Assembly (NCBI RefSeq): GCF_000007825.1 | Contig: NC_004722.1 | Location: 4,070,501 to 4,134,500 of the forward strand | Origin: Bacillus cereus ATCC 14579 | GTDB taxonomy: Bacteria > Bacillota > Bacilli > Bacillales > Bacillaceae_G | Length of the DNA: 64,000 bases | Direction: 5' to 3' | Part shown: in pieces, positions 8,591-17,559 of the stretch | How the letters are laid out: each line of letters opens with the position of its first letter | Numbering within the stretch: the first letter of the stretch is position 1 | Notes under the pieces: generated by a model | The model's input: only the letters and a program-made list of their open reading frames with translations | What the model was told of the DNA's origin: nothing | Databases searched by the model: none | Translations under genes and position numbers: made by a program

Positions 8591-9296
8591 GTCGTATCCC
8601 CTCTACAAATTGAATTATCTCATTTGCGCAATATTCGAAATTCATCACACATAATGCATGCCCTGCTTCACTTACTACTTTCAGCTCGCTGCTGCTATTC
8701 TCCGTCATACTACGTGCCGCAGACAATGGGCATATTACATCCTGTTCTCCGTGAATAAGTAGTATAGGTACTTTAATTTCTTTTAGTTCTTCTCTCATAT
8801 CTGTTTCTATTAAATAATCTAAACCTAGTTGTAAAGACTGAATAGAATCACCTTTAAAACGGTCTACAATGTCTTCAAAGTTTTTATTCTCTTTTAGCTC
8901 ATCTTTCGTAAACATATTTTCATAAAACCGCTTGAGCGTATCTTCTTTCCTTCTCGCCAAATTCCTTTTCAGCCGTTCTACATGCAAAGCATTCCATCCG
9001 TTACTGTAATCGCTCGTATTTGTAAATTTAGCAGTACCACCAATTAATACGATGCCTTTTGCCTGAATCTTTTTATAAGCTTCAACTGCTGCTAACGCTC
9101 CTAGTGACCATCCAACCAATATTACGTTGTCATTATGCGCTACATCTATAATTCGTTCCGCAAATTCACTTCGTTCTTTCACATTACGCCAATCTATGCA
9201 TTGAACAGAATATCCTTTAAAATACGGAAGTACTAAATCCCAAATATTCTCTTCCATTCCCCATCCGGGGATAAAAATAATCTTTAGCTCATTCAT
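8556..9296 (-). CDS. bioH: BioH-type pimeloyl-ACP methyl ester esterase
   Basis: A 246-residue alpha/beta-hydrolase. GWSLGA carries the nucleophile serine, PGWGM the oxyanion segment, GEQDVICP the acid and SEAGHALCV the histidine. Its place between bioF and bioC, with overlaps on both sides, indicates it demethylates pimeloyl-ACP methyl ester to end chain elongation, the role of BioH. BioI of B. subtilis is absent, which fits this BioC/BioH route. The gene symbol rests on context. Confidence 0.85.
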   Translation of the reverse strand: MNELKIIFIPGWGMEENIWDLVLPYFKGYSVQCIDWRNVKERSEFAERIIDVAHNDNVILVGWSLGALAAVEAYKKIQAKGIVLIGGTAKFTNTSDYSNGWNALHVERLKRNLARRKEDTLKRFYENMFTKDELKENKNFEDIVDRFKGDSIQSLQLGLDYLIETDMREELKEIKVPILLIHGEQDVICPLSAARSMTENSSSELKVVSEAGHALCVMNFEYCANEIIQFVEGIRHDQQNVTTKTV

Positions 9297-10480
9297 ACGA
9301 AAAGCTCCTCTTCTTTCGCAATGTGGATAATTCGGTCAATAGCCCATTTTAAATCAGCTATTGTATGTTGCGATGTAACTGCAAAGCGAATTCGAGAACT
9401 ATGAACCGGCACAGTTGGCGGACGAATTGCAATAGCCGCAATCCCTGCCTCTTGCAACCTTTTACTAAACCGTAAAGCATGTTCATTTGAACCGACTACA
9501 ATCGGTACAATATGAGTTGAACTATTTCCAATATCAAAACCAGCATCCCTTAATTTAGTTCTGAAGTATTCTCCGTTTGCTATAAGGTTCTCTCTTCTTT
9601 CGTTATCTTCTTTTACAATTTCAATTGCTTTTTGCACTGCTCCTAACGTACTTGGTGGTAAGGCTGTAGTAAAAATAAAGCTTCTCATCATATTTTGTAA
9701 ATACTCTATATAAATTTCATCACCTGTCAAATACGCACCATAACACCCTAAAGCCTTGCTAAACGTCCCCATATGTATATCAATTTTTTGAGAAAGATTT
9801 TTTTCTATATGAGATAACCCAGCTCCGCCGATTCCATATATTCCACTCGCATGTGCTTCATCGACTATAATGATTGCCCCATATTTCTCTTTCAGCTGTA
9901 CTAAATCTCTCAAATACGCAGTATCACCGTCCATACTAAAAACGGTATCTGTTACGATTAATTTCCTTTTTTCAGGCGAAGCCATTTTCAACAACTTCTC
10001 TAAATGATCCAAATCATTATGACGATACCTTTTATGCTCTGCTCCGCTTAATATGATTCCATCAACAATACTTGCGTGATTTAACTTATCACTAAAAACA
10101 ATATCGTGCCGAGAGGCTAAAGAAGATATGGCACCTATATTTGCCGTATACCCACTATTTACAATTAAAGCTCTTTCAGTACCTTTCCAGTCACATATGC
10201 TTCTCTCAACCTCTTCATATAATAGATGATTTCCTACAACGAGACGAGAGGCAGTCGCTCCAGTTCCATATCTTTTTGTACAGGCAATAGCAGCTTCTTT
10301 TAACCTTTCATCTCCAGCTAACCCTAAATAATTATTTGACGCTAAATTTAACATCCTTTTTTTATCTCGAATAAGCCAAGTCTCTTCTGCCTTCTCTGTT
10401 ACATGCAAATCACGATACTGCCCTTGCTCATGTAATTGTTGTAATTTACATTGAAGGTGCGCCCGCCACGTTTGATTCAT
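9293..10480 (-). CDS. bioF: 8-amino-7-oxononanoate synthase BioF
   Basis: A 395-residue PLP enzyme of the alpha-oxoamine synthase family that joins pimeloyl-thioester and alanine. LASNNYLGLAGD near the N-terminus, IIVDEAHASGIYG and the PLP-lysine segment TFSKALGCYGAY are all present. It overlaps bioD by 35 bp at the start and the esterase gene by 4 bp at the end. Length is normal. Confidence 0.95.
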   Translation of the reverse strand: MNQTWRAHLQCKLQQLHEQGQYRDLHVTEKAEETWLIRDKKRMLNLASNNYLGLAGDERLKEAAIACTKRYGTGATASRLVVGNHLLYEEVERSICDWKGTERALIVNSGYTANIGAISSLASRHDIVFSDKLNHASIVDGIILSGAEHKRYRHNDLDHLEKLLKMASPEKRKLIVTDTVFSMDGDTAYLRDLVQLKEKYGAIIIVDEAHASGIYGIGGAGLSHIEKNLSQKIDIHMGTFSKALGCYGAYLTGDEIYIEYLQNMMRSFIFTTALPPSTLGAVQKAIEIVKEDNERRENLIANGEYFRTKLRDAGFDIGNSSTHIVPIVVGSNEHALRFSKRLQEAGIAAIAIRPPTVPVHSSRIRFAVTSQHTIADLKWAIDRIIHIAKEEELFV

Positions 10481-11174
10481 TTTGGATAAACTCCTCTAAT
10501 TTTGAAATCATAATATGTTCTTTTGCAGATTCTAATACTTCTTCTTTCGTAAACTCACCTGCAAAGAATGGTAATAATCCTAAAACTGGTACCCCGCTCA
10601 GCTCTTCAATCATCTCTTTATTTTCTTGCACTCTTTCCATTTCACATTCTTTGCAACCTGATAAAATGACACCCGCTACGGTTAAGCCATGCGCCTTCGC
10701 GTAAGCAATGGTTAACACTGTATGATTTACTGTTCCTAATGTAGGACGAGCTACTACAATAAGAGGCAACTGTAATTCTTTTGCAAAATCAATTACTAAA
10801 GCATCTTCTGTATATGGGACAGCAAGCCCACCTGCTCCTTCTACAAATAAGCTATTAAACTCTTTTAATAGTCCATTATAGTAATCAGTAATTTCTTTTA
10901 ACTTTACTACTCTTCCAGCTCTTTTCATGGCAAGTCTCGGAGCAAGTGGTTCTTCAATAGAATAAGGGCAAATTTCATTTTCTTGTGTCGGTACACCTGA
11001 TAATGATTTTAACCTTGCCGCATCTCCCTCAGGGTTTGATGCAACATGCCCACTTTGCAACGGTTTATATACCCCTACGTTATATCCTAATTCTCTAAAT
11101 ACACCTGCTATAGCACCTGCAACTACTGTTTTTCCAACTTCAGTATCAGTTGCTGTTATGAAAAAACCACTCAT
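10446..11174 (-). CDS. bioD: Dethiobiotin synthetase BioD
   Basis: A 242-residue ATP-dependent carboxylase closing the ureido ring of dethiobiotin. The P-loop is TATDTEVGKTVVAG at about residues 7-20, followed by YKPLQSG and VEGAGGLAVP, typical of BioD. Its start codon shares one base with the bioA stop region, and its end overlaps bioF, so the operon is tightly packed. Confidence 0.95.
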   Translation of the reverse strand: MSGFFITATDTEVGKTVVAGAIAGVFRELGYNVGVYKPLQSGHVASNPEGDAARLKSLSGVPTQENEICPYSIEEPLAPRLAMKRAGRVVKLKEITDYYNGLLKEFNSLFVEGAGGLAVPYTEDALVIDFAKELQLPLIVVARPTLGTVNHTVLTIAYAKAHGLTVAGVILSGCKECEMERVQENKEMIEELSGVPVLGLLPFFAGEFTKEEVLESAKEHIMISKLEEFIQNESNVAGAPSM

Positions 11175-12562
11175 TATTCTCCCTCCGTAACATCCGAGAT
11201 TGCCTTATATAAAATGCGTAACATATCATCAATCTCTTCAAAAGTAGAAGCAAGTGGCGGCATAAATACAATCGTGTTACCTAGCGGTCGTAAAATCATA
11301 CCCAGCTCTCTTGAGCGTTTACATACTTGAACACCGACTCTCTCTGTCCAGTCAAACGCTTCTTTCGTTTCCTTATTCTTCACAAGCTCAATACCAACCA
11401 TTAATCCGCACTGACGAATATCACCTACATGTTTATAAGCAAAGAGCTTTTCTAATTGCGCTGCCACATAATCCGTTTTACGTGCCACTTCTTCTATTAA
11501 ATTTGTTTTTTCATATAGTTCTAGATTCGCGATTGCTACGGCACACCCTAACGGATTGCCTGTGTAGCTATGTCCATGGAAAAATGTTTTTTGTTCTTCA
11601 TATTCTCCTAAGAAGGCATTATATATTTCATCTGTCGTTACCGTAACTGCAATTGGTAAATATCCACCTGTTAAACCTTTCCCAGCAGTTAAAATGTCTG
11701 GCGTCACATTTTCATGTTCACAAGCAAACATTTTCCCTGTACGCCCAAATCCAGTTGCTACCTCATCTGTAATAAATAATACATTGTACTTAGTACATAA
11801 ATCGCGCAGTCCTTTTAAATATCCTTTTGGCATTGTAATCATCCCGCCAGCACCTTGCATTAATGGCTCTACAATGATGGCAGCTACTTCTTCATGCTTT
11901 TCTTTCAACAATTCTTCCATTTCTTCTAAATGGCTTTTTACAATTTCCTCCTTATTATTTCCGTAAGGAGAACGATATGTATATGGATACGGCATTTTAA
12001 TCGCATCAAATAAGAGCGAACTATACACTTGGTGAAACAAGTCTATTGCTCCTACTGAAACAGCTCCAATTGTATCACCGTGATATGCTTCTTTTAATGT
12101 AACGAATCTTTGTTTCTTTGGTTTCCCTTTATGCTGCCAATATTGGAAAGCCATCTTAATTGCAATTTCAACAGCGGTAGAACCTGAATCAGAATAGAAT
12201 ACCTTCTTCAATCCATCTGGTACAACCTCACTAATTTTTTCTGCTAATAAAATAGATGGAACGTTAGCAAGTCCTAGCATAGTAGAATGAGCAATTTTAT
12301 TTAATTGCTCACGAATTGCTTCATCTAATTCCGGTACTTGATGTCCGTGAACATTTAACCATATAGATGAAACACCATCCCAATATTCATTACCATTTAC
12401 ATCGTATAGCTTTCTTCCCTCTCCACGTTCAATAATGACAGGATCTTCTTCTAAATAATCTTTCATTTGTGTAAATGGGTGCCATACGTAAGCTTTATTT
12501 TTCTCTGCTAATTCTTCATATGTATAAGATGATTTTTCAATCGTTTTACTATTTATTGTCAC
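11174..12562 (-). CDS. bioA: DAPA aminotransferase BioA
   Basis: A 462-residue class-III PLP aminotransferase converting 8-amino-7-oxononanoate to 7,8-diaminononanoate. VWHPFTQM, the DEVATGFGRTG segment and the PLP-lysine site TAGKGLTGGYLP are visible. I choose the GTG at 12562, eight bases after an AGGGG ribosome site. The longer frame opens with an ATG at 12607 that lies inside the BirA operator and near the -10 element, so it is unlikely to be in the mRNA with a ribosome site. Confidence 0.93.
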   Translation of the reverse strand: MTINSKTIEKSSYTYEELAEKNKAYVWHPFTQMKDYLEEDPVIIERGEGRKLYDVNGNEYWDGVSSIWLNVHGHQVPELDEAIREQLNKIAHSTMLGLANVPSILLAEKISEVVPDGLKKVFYSDSGSTAVEIAIKMAFQYWQHKGKPKKQRFVTLKEAYHGDTIGAVSVGAIDLFHQVYSSLLFDAIKMPYPYTYRSPYGNNKEEIVKSHLEEMEELLKEKHEEVAAIIVEPLMQGAGGMITMPKGYLKGLRDLCTKYNVLFITDEVATGFGRTGKMFACEHENVTPDILTAGKGLTGGYLPIAVTVTTDEIYNAFLGEYEEQKTFFHGHSYTGNPLGCAVAIANLELYEKTNLIEEVARKTDYVAAQLEKLFAYKHVGDIRQCGLMVGIELVKNKETKEAFDWTERVGVQVCKRSRELGMILRPLGNTIVFMPPLASTFEEIDDMLRILYKAISDVTEGE

Positions 12563-12575
12563 AATTGTCACCCCT

Positions 12576-12608
12576 AATGTTAACTTGTTTACAAATAAAG
12601 TTAACATT
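12576..12608 (-). promoter_or_regulatory. BirA (biotin repressor) operator
   Basis: An inverted repeat AATGTTAAC-N15-GTTAACATT lies between promoter and bioA start. It matches the known BirA box pattern (TGTTAAC, about 15-base spacer, GTTAACA). Biotinyl-AMP-bound BirA would occlude the promoter. On the minus strand it overlaps the likely -10 region. Confidence 0.9.
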
Positions 12609-12627
12609 AAATCTGAATGACTGTCAA
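12605..12627 (-). promoter_or_regulatory. Promoter of the biotin operon
   Basis: The minus-strand -35 hexamer TTGACA (12622-12627) is followed after about 17 bases by a weak -10 that falls in the BirA operator (TTAACT). Confidence 0.6.
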
Positions 12628-12650
12628 TTATTTTAAAATCAAATAGTTCT

Positions 12651-12686
12651 TAAAAAAGAACAACTTATCATACGATAAGTTGTTCT
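12651..12686 (-). terminator. Terminator between secreted protein gene and bioA
   Basis: An AGAACAACTTATC/GATAAGTTGTTCT perfect 13-bp stem, then TTTTTTAA on the minus strand, overlaps the stop codon of the upstream gene. Confidence 0.88.
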
Positions 12687-13041
12687 ACTTTCCATGCTGT
12701 ATCTTTCCAATTTCTAAAATAATTTCTTCATCTTTTTTTCCCTCTGTATTAATTCCAAGCTGCTTCGCATGCTCAATTAATAAATCATGACGCTGCTCAA
12801 ATCTAGCCTTATTTACTTCTTTCGTAATTTCTTCTTTTGTTTTTCCATCACTAGAAACCCCTAGTTTCGTAGCTGCTTTCTCCATCGACTTCTTCTCTTC
12901 CGCTTCTTTCGCTTTCTTCACTTCTGACTGCTGTACTTGCTTTTGCTTCGCTTGCTCTGATTCAGCTGCAAAAGCTGTGTAAATGCCAGCACTTCCGCCA
13001 ATGACTAGTAAGGTGGTAAAAAGAATTATTTTTTTCTTCAC
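12685..13041 (-). CDS. Small secreted repeat protein, paralogue of 6278-6598
   Basis: A 118-residue protein with a lysine-rich N-terminus and hydrophobic signal (about residues 5-25, cleavage perhaps after AFAAE), then a Gln/Lys/Glu-rich helical stretch. It ends in two copies of the motif also seen at 6278-6598: ATKLGVSSDGKTKEEITKEV and AKQLGINTEGKKDEEIILEI. I select the GTG start at 13041 because AGGGGAGG lies five bases upstream. Upstream ATGs lack such a site. Function unknown. Confidence 0.7.
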   Translation of the reverse strand: MKKKIILFTTLLVIGGSAGIYTAFAAESEQAKQKQVQQSEVKKAKEAEEKKSMEKAATKLGVSSDGKTKEEITKEVNKARFEQRHDLLIEHAKQLGINTEGKKDEEIILEIGKIQHGK

Positions 13042-13134
13042 TCTTTCCTCCCCTTTCAAATTCATTATAACGCACATTTTTTAGTGTTAAAACCTATCTC
13101 CTTTATTTCCCTAAAAAAATATCACATATTTTTA

Positions 13135-13163
13135 TTGACATGTATGATGAATATATGATAAAA
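13135..13163 (+). promoter_or_regulatory. Promoter of the T-box/nhaC transcript
   Basis: A perfect TTGACA (13135-13140) lies 16-17 bases from an AT-rich -10 region (TATGATAAAA). The T-box Stem I begins about 25 bases downstream. Confidence 0.6.
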
Positions 13164-13186
13164 ATTTAACTAACATCATATGAATC

Positions 13187-13428
13187 GGCGTTGATAGGAT
13201 TTAGTAGTATTTCGATTTCTGATTTCAGAGAGCTGGTGGTCGGTGCGAACCAGTACAGAGCGAATTATGAATTACCCCCTGGAGCTTCTTTTACGAAACG
13301 TAAGGAGTAGTGAAAGACGGTTATAGACCGTTATGTCTAAAGAGTGGTGAAACGAAACTGTTTCACAATTTAGGGTGGTACCGCGAATTTTTCGTCCCTG
13401 CATATATTGCAGGGGCGTTTTTATTTTA
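13187..13428 (+). promoter_or_regulatory. T-box riboregulator upstream of transporter
   Basis: A complete T-box leader. Stem I carries the AGAGAG element and a CTGGT/ACCAG apical hairpin. It ends in CTGGAGC, followed by a Stem III-like hairpin (GACGG/CCGTT), the 14-base T-box AGGGTGGTACCGCG (13372-13385) and a terminator GTCCCTGCA/TGCAGGGGC with a U-run. The TGGT of the T-box bulge would pair with tRNA ending ACCA. In the specifier region TAT (13266), TAC (13273) and TTA are all present. I favour tyrosine because NhaC-type transporters in this group have been linked to Tyr T-boxes, but the codon is not resolved. Confidence 0.93.
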
Positions 13429-13469
13429 TAAGCGCATATCATATGACCCTTTATTTTGTGATACATTCA

Positions 13470-13537
13470 TTTCACAAGCTAGGGTGGTACCGCGATTTCT
13501 TCGTCCCTGCATAATTATATGCAGGGACGTTTTTTTA
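13470..13537 (+). promoter_or_regulatory. Second, partial T-box module (antiterminator/terminator only)
   Basis: A second identical T-box core AGGGTGGTACCGCG (13481-13494), preceded by a TTTCACAA block like the first copy. It is followed by its own terminator (GTCCCTGCAT/ATGCAGGGAC, then GTTTTTTT). No second Stem I or specifier loop fits between the first terminator and this copy. It looks like a duplication of the 3' module. Confidence 0.88.
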
Positions 13538-13571
13538 TCCAATCATTTCCGTATCATATAGAAGGACTAAC

Positions 13572-13585
13572 AATTACCGGTAATT
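13572..13585 (+). promoter_or_regulatory. 14-bp palindrome before nhaC-type gene
   Basis: The perfect palindrome AATTACCGGTAATT lies between the second T-box terminator and the transporter start. It could be a protein-binding site; no regulator is evident. Confidence 0.4.
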
Positions 13586-13680
13586 TGTCACAAAATTCTA
13601 AATTTTAGAAGGAAATATACAATATTTGGCGAATTTTATATAAAAAAGAGCTATTTCACATTACTTAGGAGGGGAAAACA

Positions 13681-15054
13681 ATGGTTTCAAAAATTGAGTC
13701 TGTTCTTTTAACAATTTTTATCTTTTTCTGTATTGGTTTTAGTGTTATTCAATTAGAAGTTTCACCACACATCCCAATTTTATTTGGTATCGTTCTTTTA
13801 TTAGCATTTGGATTCTTGAAGAAAATCTCTTGGTCTACTATGGAGAAAGGGATGATTAGTAGTATTTCAGCTGGCATTCCATCTATATTTATTTTCTTAC
13901 TTGTAGGCGTATTAATTAGCGTTTGGATCGCAGCTGGAACTATTCCCACTTTAATGGTATACGGCTTCCAACTTGTATCTCCAAAAATTTTCGTTCCAAC
14001 TGTTTTTGTTGTTTGTGCAATTGTTGGAACGAGTATCGGTAGTGCATTTACAACTGCTGCAACTGTAGGACTTGCCTTTATGGGAATGGGTACTGCCCTT
14101 GGATACGATCCAGCTCTTATTGCTGGTGCAATTATTTCTGGTGCATTCTTCGGAGATAAAATGTCTCCTTTATCTGATACAACAAACTTAGCGCCTGCTG
14201 TAACAGGTGTAGATTTATTTGAACATATTCGTAACATGCTTTGGACAACAGTGCCAGCTTTCATTATTGCTTTTATCGCATTTTTCATTTTAGGAAGCGG
14301 ATCTGGTGGAAACGTTGATTTCTCAGCATTTATTAACACACTAGAAAAAAATGCAACGATTTCTATCGTTACACTGATTCCTATTTTATTACTGTTCCTA
14401 TTCGCATTTAAAAAGGTACCCGCAGTTCCAACATTACTTGCAGGAATTGTGGTAGGGATTATTATTCTCTTTATTTTTAAACCTAGCACTTCTTTAGCTG
14501 ATTTAATAAAAATTATGCAAGACGGTTACGTTTCTAAAACTGGTATCCAAGACATTGACAGCTTATTATCTCGCGGTGGCCTGCAAAGTATGATGATGTC
14601 AATTGCTCTTATTTTCCTAGCTCTTTGTATGGGAGGATTATTACAAGGAATGGGTATTATAGCGCAGCTGATGAATATTATCTCTAGCTTCGTAAAAACT
14701 AGTACACGCTTAATTATTTCTACTGCTTCAACTGCAATTGGTGTAAACTTCTTACTTGGTGAGCAATACTTATCTATCGTTTTAACAGGACAAGCATTCG
14801 CTAATAAATACGATGAAGTCGGTTTAGAACGTCGTAATTTATCACGAGTATTAGAAGATGCTGGTACAGTAATTAATCCACTCGTACCATGGGGTGTCAG
14901 TGGCGTATTCTTAACAAACGTTCTTAGCGTTCCAACATTCGATTACTTGCCATACGCAATCTTCTGTTTAGCTTGTCCAGTCGTAACCATTATCGTCGGT
15001 TTTACTGGATTCGGTCTTTCATGGAAAAAAGAAAAAGCAGTACCAGTTTCATAA
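13681..15054 (+). CDS. NhaC-family transporter under T-box control
   Basis: A 457-residue polytopic membrane protein with about eleven hydrophobic segments. It has the NhaC-type signatures GALIS/GAFFGDKMSPLSDTTNLAPA and the VINPLVPWGV segment near the C-terminus. Members are annotated as Na+/H+ antiporters, but the T-box leader argues that this one imports an amino acid, probably tyrosine, in response to uncharged tRNA. It has a strong AGGAGGGGA ribosome site. The transport substrate is inferred from regulation only. Confidence 0.88.
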   Translation: MVSKIESVLLTIFIFFCIGFSVIQLEVSPHIPILFGIVLLLAFGFLKKISWSTMEKGMISSISAGIPSIFIFLLVGVLISVWIAAGTIPTLMVYGFQLVSPKIFVPTVFVVCAIVGTSIGSAFTTAATVGLAFMGMGTALGYDPALIAGAIISGAFFGDKMSPLSDTTNLAPAVTGVDLFEHIRNMLWTTVPAFIIAFIAFFILGSGSGGNVDFSAFINTLEKNATISIVTLIPILLLFLFAFKKVPAVPTLLAGIVVGIIILFIFKPSTSLADLIKIMQDGYVSKTGIQDIDSLLSRGGLQSMMMSIALIFLALCMGGLLQGMGIIAQLMNIISSFVKTSTRLIISTASTAIGVNFLLGEQYLSIVLTGQAFANKYDEVGLERRNLSRVLEDAGTVINPLVPWGVSGVFLTNVLSVPTFDYLPYAIFCLACPVVTIIVGFTGFGLSWKKEKAVPVS

Positions 15055-15060
15055 TATAAC

Positions 15061-15092
15061 AAAAAGGATTACCAAATCGGTAATCCTTTTTA
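15061..15092. terminator. Bidirectional terminator
   Basis: An AAAAAGGATTACC/GGTAATCCTTTTT stem lies between the convergent transporter and surface nucleotidase genes. Confidence 0.88.
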
Positions 15093-15102
15093 TATTTCTC
15101 GA

Positions 15103-17461
15103 CTATCTATTCGCTTTCTTTCTTCTAAATAACATAAGTAATCCCGCTCCAACAAACGCAAGACCAGCTCCAATTGTAGAAGCAATACTTGCACCTGTTT
15201 TCGGTAAATCACGTTCATCTTTTTCAGCTTCTTTATTTTCACTTACAGTTGTTGTTTCTTTTGTATTTTGATCATCTGTTGTAGTTTGTCCAGATCCAGT
15301 ATTGTTTCCATCTTGCTTTGGTTCATTACCATTATTACCTTCTTCTGTTGGTGGTGTTGGGTTTTCTCCATTACCTGTTGGCGGTGTCGTTTGGTTTTCT
15401 CCACCACCTGTTGGCGGTGTTGTTTGGTTTTCTCCACCACCTGTTGGCGGTGTTGTTGGATTTCCTTCACCAGTTTCTTTATCATCATTCTTCTTCGTTA
15501 TATCAATTACATATTTAGCAAATTCATTTTCAGATGGTCCAACATATGATATCTTCCCATCTTTCTTTATATAATTTTGTGCATTTGGTGAAGAATCAAA
15601 TGTTGTAATTAACTTATCTGCAACAATCGGTTTAAATGTCCAATTTTTATCTGCTGTCGGATTAATAACCGGTGTTTCTTGCATATATTTCACTATGATT
15701 TGACGTGTTTCATCTTGTGATTGGTAAATAACTTCTCCTTCACTTACACCAGGGAACGTTTTACTGCTACCGCGATAATTATTTGTAGCAACGATGAACT
15801 CTTGATTGTCAGCTACTGGCTTACCTTCATATGTCATATTTACAATACGATTCGCATTTGCATTTACAACTTTTCCATCTTTATCGTATTTCGCCGGTTG
15901 TGTTACATCAATTTCGTATTTTAAGCCATCTAAAATATCGAAGTTATATGTAGGATAGCCTATATTTACTAACGGCTGTTCTTCTGTTTTCGTTGGATCA
16001 ATTTGATTAAACTGACCTGCAGACATTTCAAGCCATTCTTTCACTTGTGCCCCATTTACTTTTACAGCATATAACGTATTTGGATACACGTATAAATCTG
16101 CAACGTTTTTAATTGCTAACGTTCCAGCTGGAATATCCGTATAATATGTAGCACCGTTTCGGCCACCTGCTTTAAATGGTGCACCTGCAGATAAAACCGG
16201 AATATCTTTAATCTTTTCGTACTCTGGTTTTTTAAGTTCTTGTTCTACATACCATTTTTGCGCATTTGTCACAATTTGTACGGAAGGATCATCTTGTACT
16301 AATGAAAAATAACTATTAATTGGTGCTTTCGTTTCACCTACAGGTGTATTTACATAGTCGATTGTCGCTTGATGCTCATCTTTAATTTCATTAACTAATT
16401 TTTGATCAGATTCTACTAATGGGGTACCTTTACTATTAGCAATCGGACGAAGTTGCGGCTTAGATTGATCTTTTTGTACTTCCCATTTTCCGTTTACCTT
16501 TTTCAATTGCATATCAATAATACCTAAGTTACTACCAAAAACACCAGGCATTACAACCGGAACACCATTAAATACGTCCTTCACTTCAGTATGTGAATGT
16601 CCCATTAATACTGCATCTACGCCAGGAACTTGTGTTGCTAAATGATATGATGCATTTTCCATTTTATTCGCTTCTTTATATTCGCTCTTATCGACCCCTG
16701 AATGAGCCAATGCAACGATAATATCTGCACCCTCATCTTGCATTTTCTTCACCATTATTCTTGCTGTTGCGACGATGTCTTTCGCTTTTACTTTTCCTTC
16801 TAAGTTCGCTTTATCCCAGTTCATGATTTGTGGTGGAACAAATCCCATTACACCAATTTTCACTATTTGTTTTTGGCCTGCTTCATCCACTACTTCTTTC
16901 TTTAAAATATGATATGGTTTAAAATAATTTTCATCGTTCTCTTCCTTATCATCATGGTCAACTTTATAGACATTCGAGTTAATAACCGGGAAATCCGTTT
17001 TTTCAATCACTTTGTTTAAATAATCTAAACCGTAGTTAAATTCATGATTCCCAAGAGAGATGACGTCATACTTCATTAAATTTCATTACACGATATAATG
17101 GATGTGTATAACTAGGATCCACACGATTCTTCGGATCTTTTATTTTATTCGCTACATAATCTCCAAGCGGTGTCCCTTGTAATGCATCTCCATCATCAAA
17201 TAGGACAGAGTTCTTCACTTCTTCACGTGCTTTATTAACGAGTGTTGCCGTTTGTACGAGACCTACTTTATTATCTGTTTTCGTTTGATAATAATCGTAA
17301 TTCATTAAGTTAACGTGAATATCTGATGTTTCTAGAATTCGTAAGTTAACTGTACTCTCCCCAGTGTTCTCATCTGCATGAGCTGTTGCTGGCATTACTT
17401 GCGGTGCCATTACACCAATCGCAAGAGTTGCTCCAGCTAGCATTTTTTTTGACTTTTTCAC
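15103..17461 (-). pseudogene. LPXTG-anchored 5'-nucleotidase/2',3'-cyclic phosphodiesterase, frameshifted
   Basis: A surface enzyme broken into two frames (17066-17461 and 15103-17076). The N-terminal part has a signal peptide (cleavage near ATAHADE), then LRILETSDIHVNL and VLFDDGDALQGTP of the metallophosphoesterase domain. The second frame continues with ISLGNHEFNYGLDYL, the 5'-nucleotidase C-terminal domain, an 11-residue repeat region and LPKTG, membrane helix and RRKK tail for sortase anchoring. Removing one base near 17081-17083 (minus-strand AAA to AA) joins the frames as RVMNLMKYDV. The span is then exactly 786 codons. It may be a true null or a sequencing indel. Translation from the internal ATG at 17076 would lack signal and metal ligands. 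Confidence 0.88.
15361..15459 (-). repeat. 33-bp tandem repeat in surface-protein stalk
   Basis: Three in-frame 33-bp units start at 15361, 15394 and 15427, encoding PPTGGGENQTT-like repeats. Units 2 and 3 are almost identical; the first differs at a few positions. They form the Pro/Gly wall-spanning stalk before LPKTG. Copy number is likely to vary among strains. Confidence 0.9.
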
Positions 17462-17559
17462 AAAAAATCCCCCTTATACAATTACCAGAAATAATGAAAT
17501 GAATCCCTATCTGTCTCTAACCACATACCTTTTTTCTTCTATTAGAGACACAATTTTCA

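Noticed and set aside
13272..13561. Open frames on both strands across the T-box leader
   Set aside because: They run through conserved T-box and terminator sequence and lack ribosome sites.
15243..15574. Several frames opposite or beside the stalk repeats of the nucleotidase
   Set aside because: They are shadows of the 33-bp tandem repeat.
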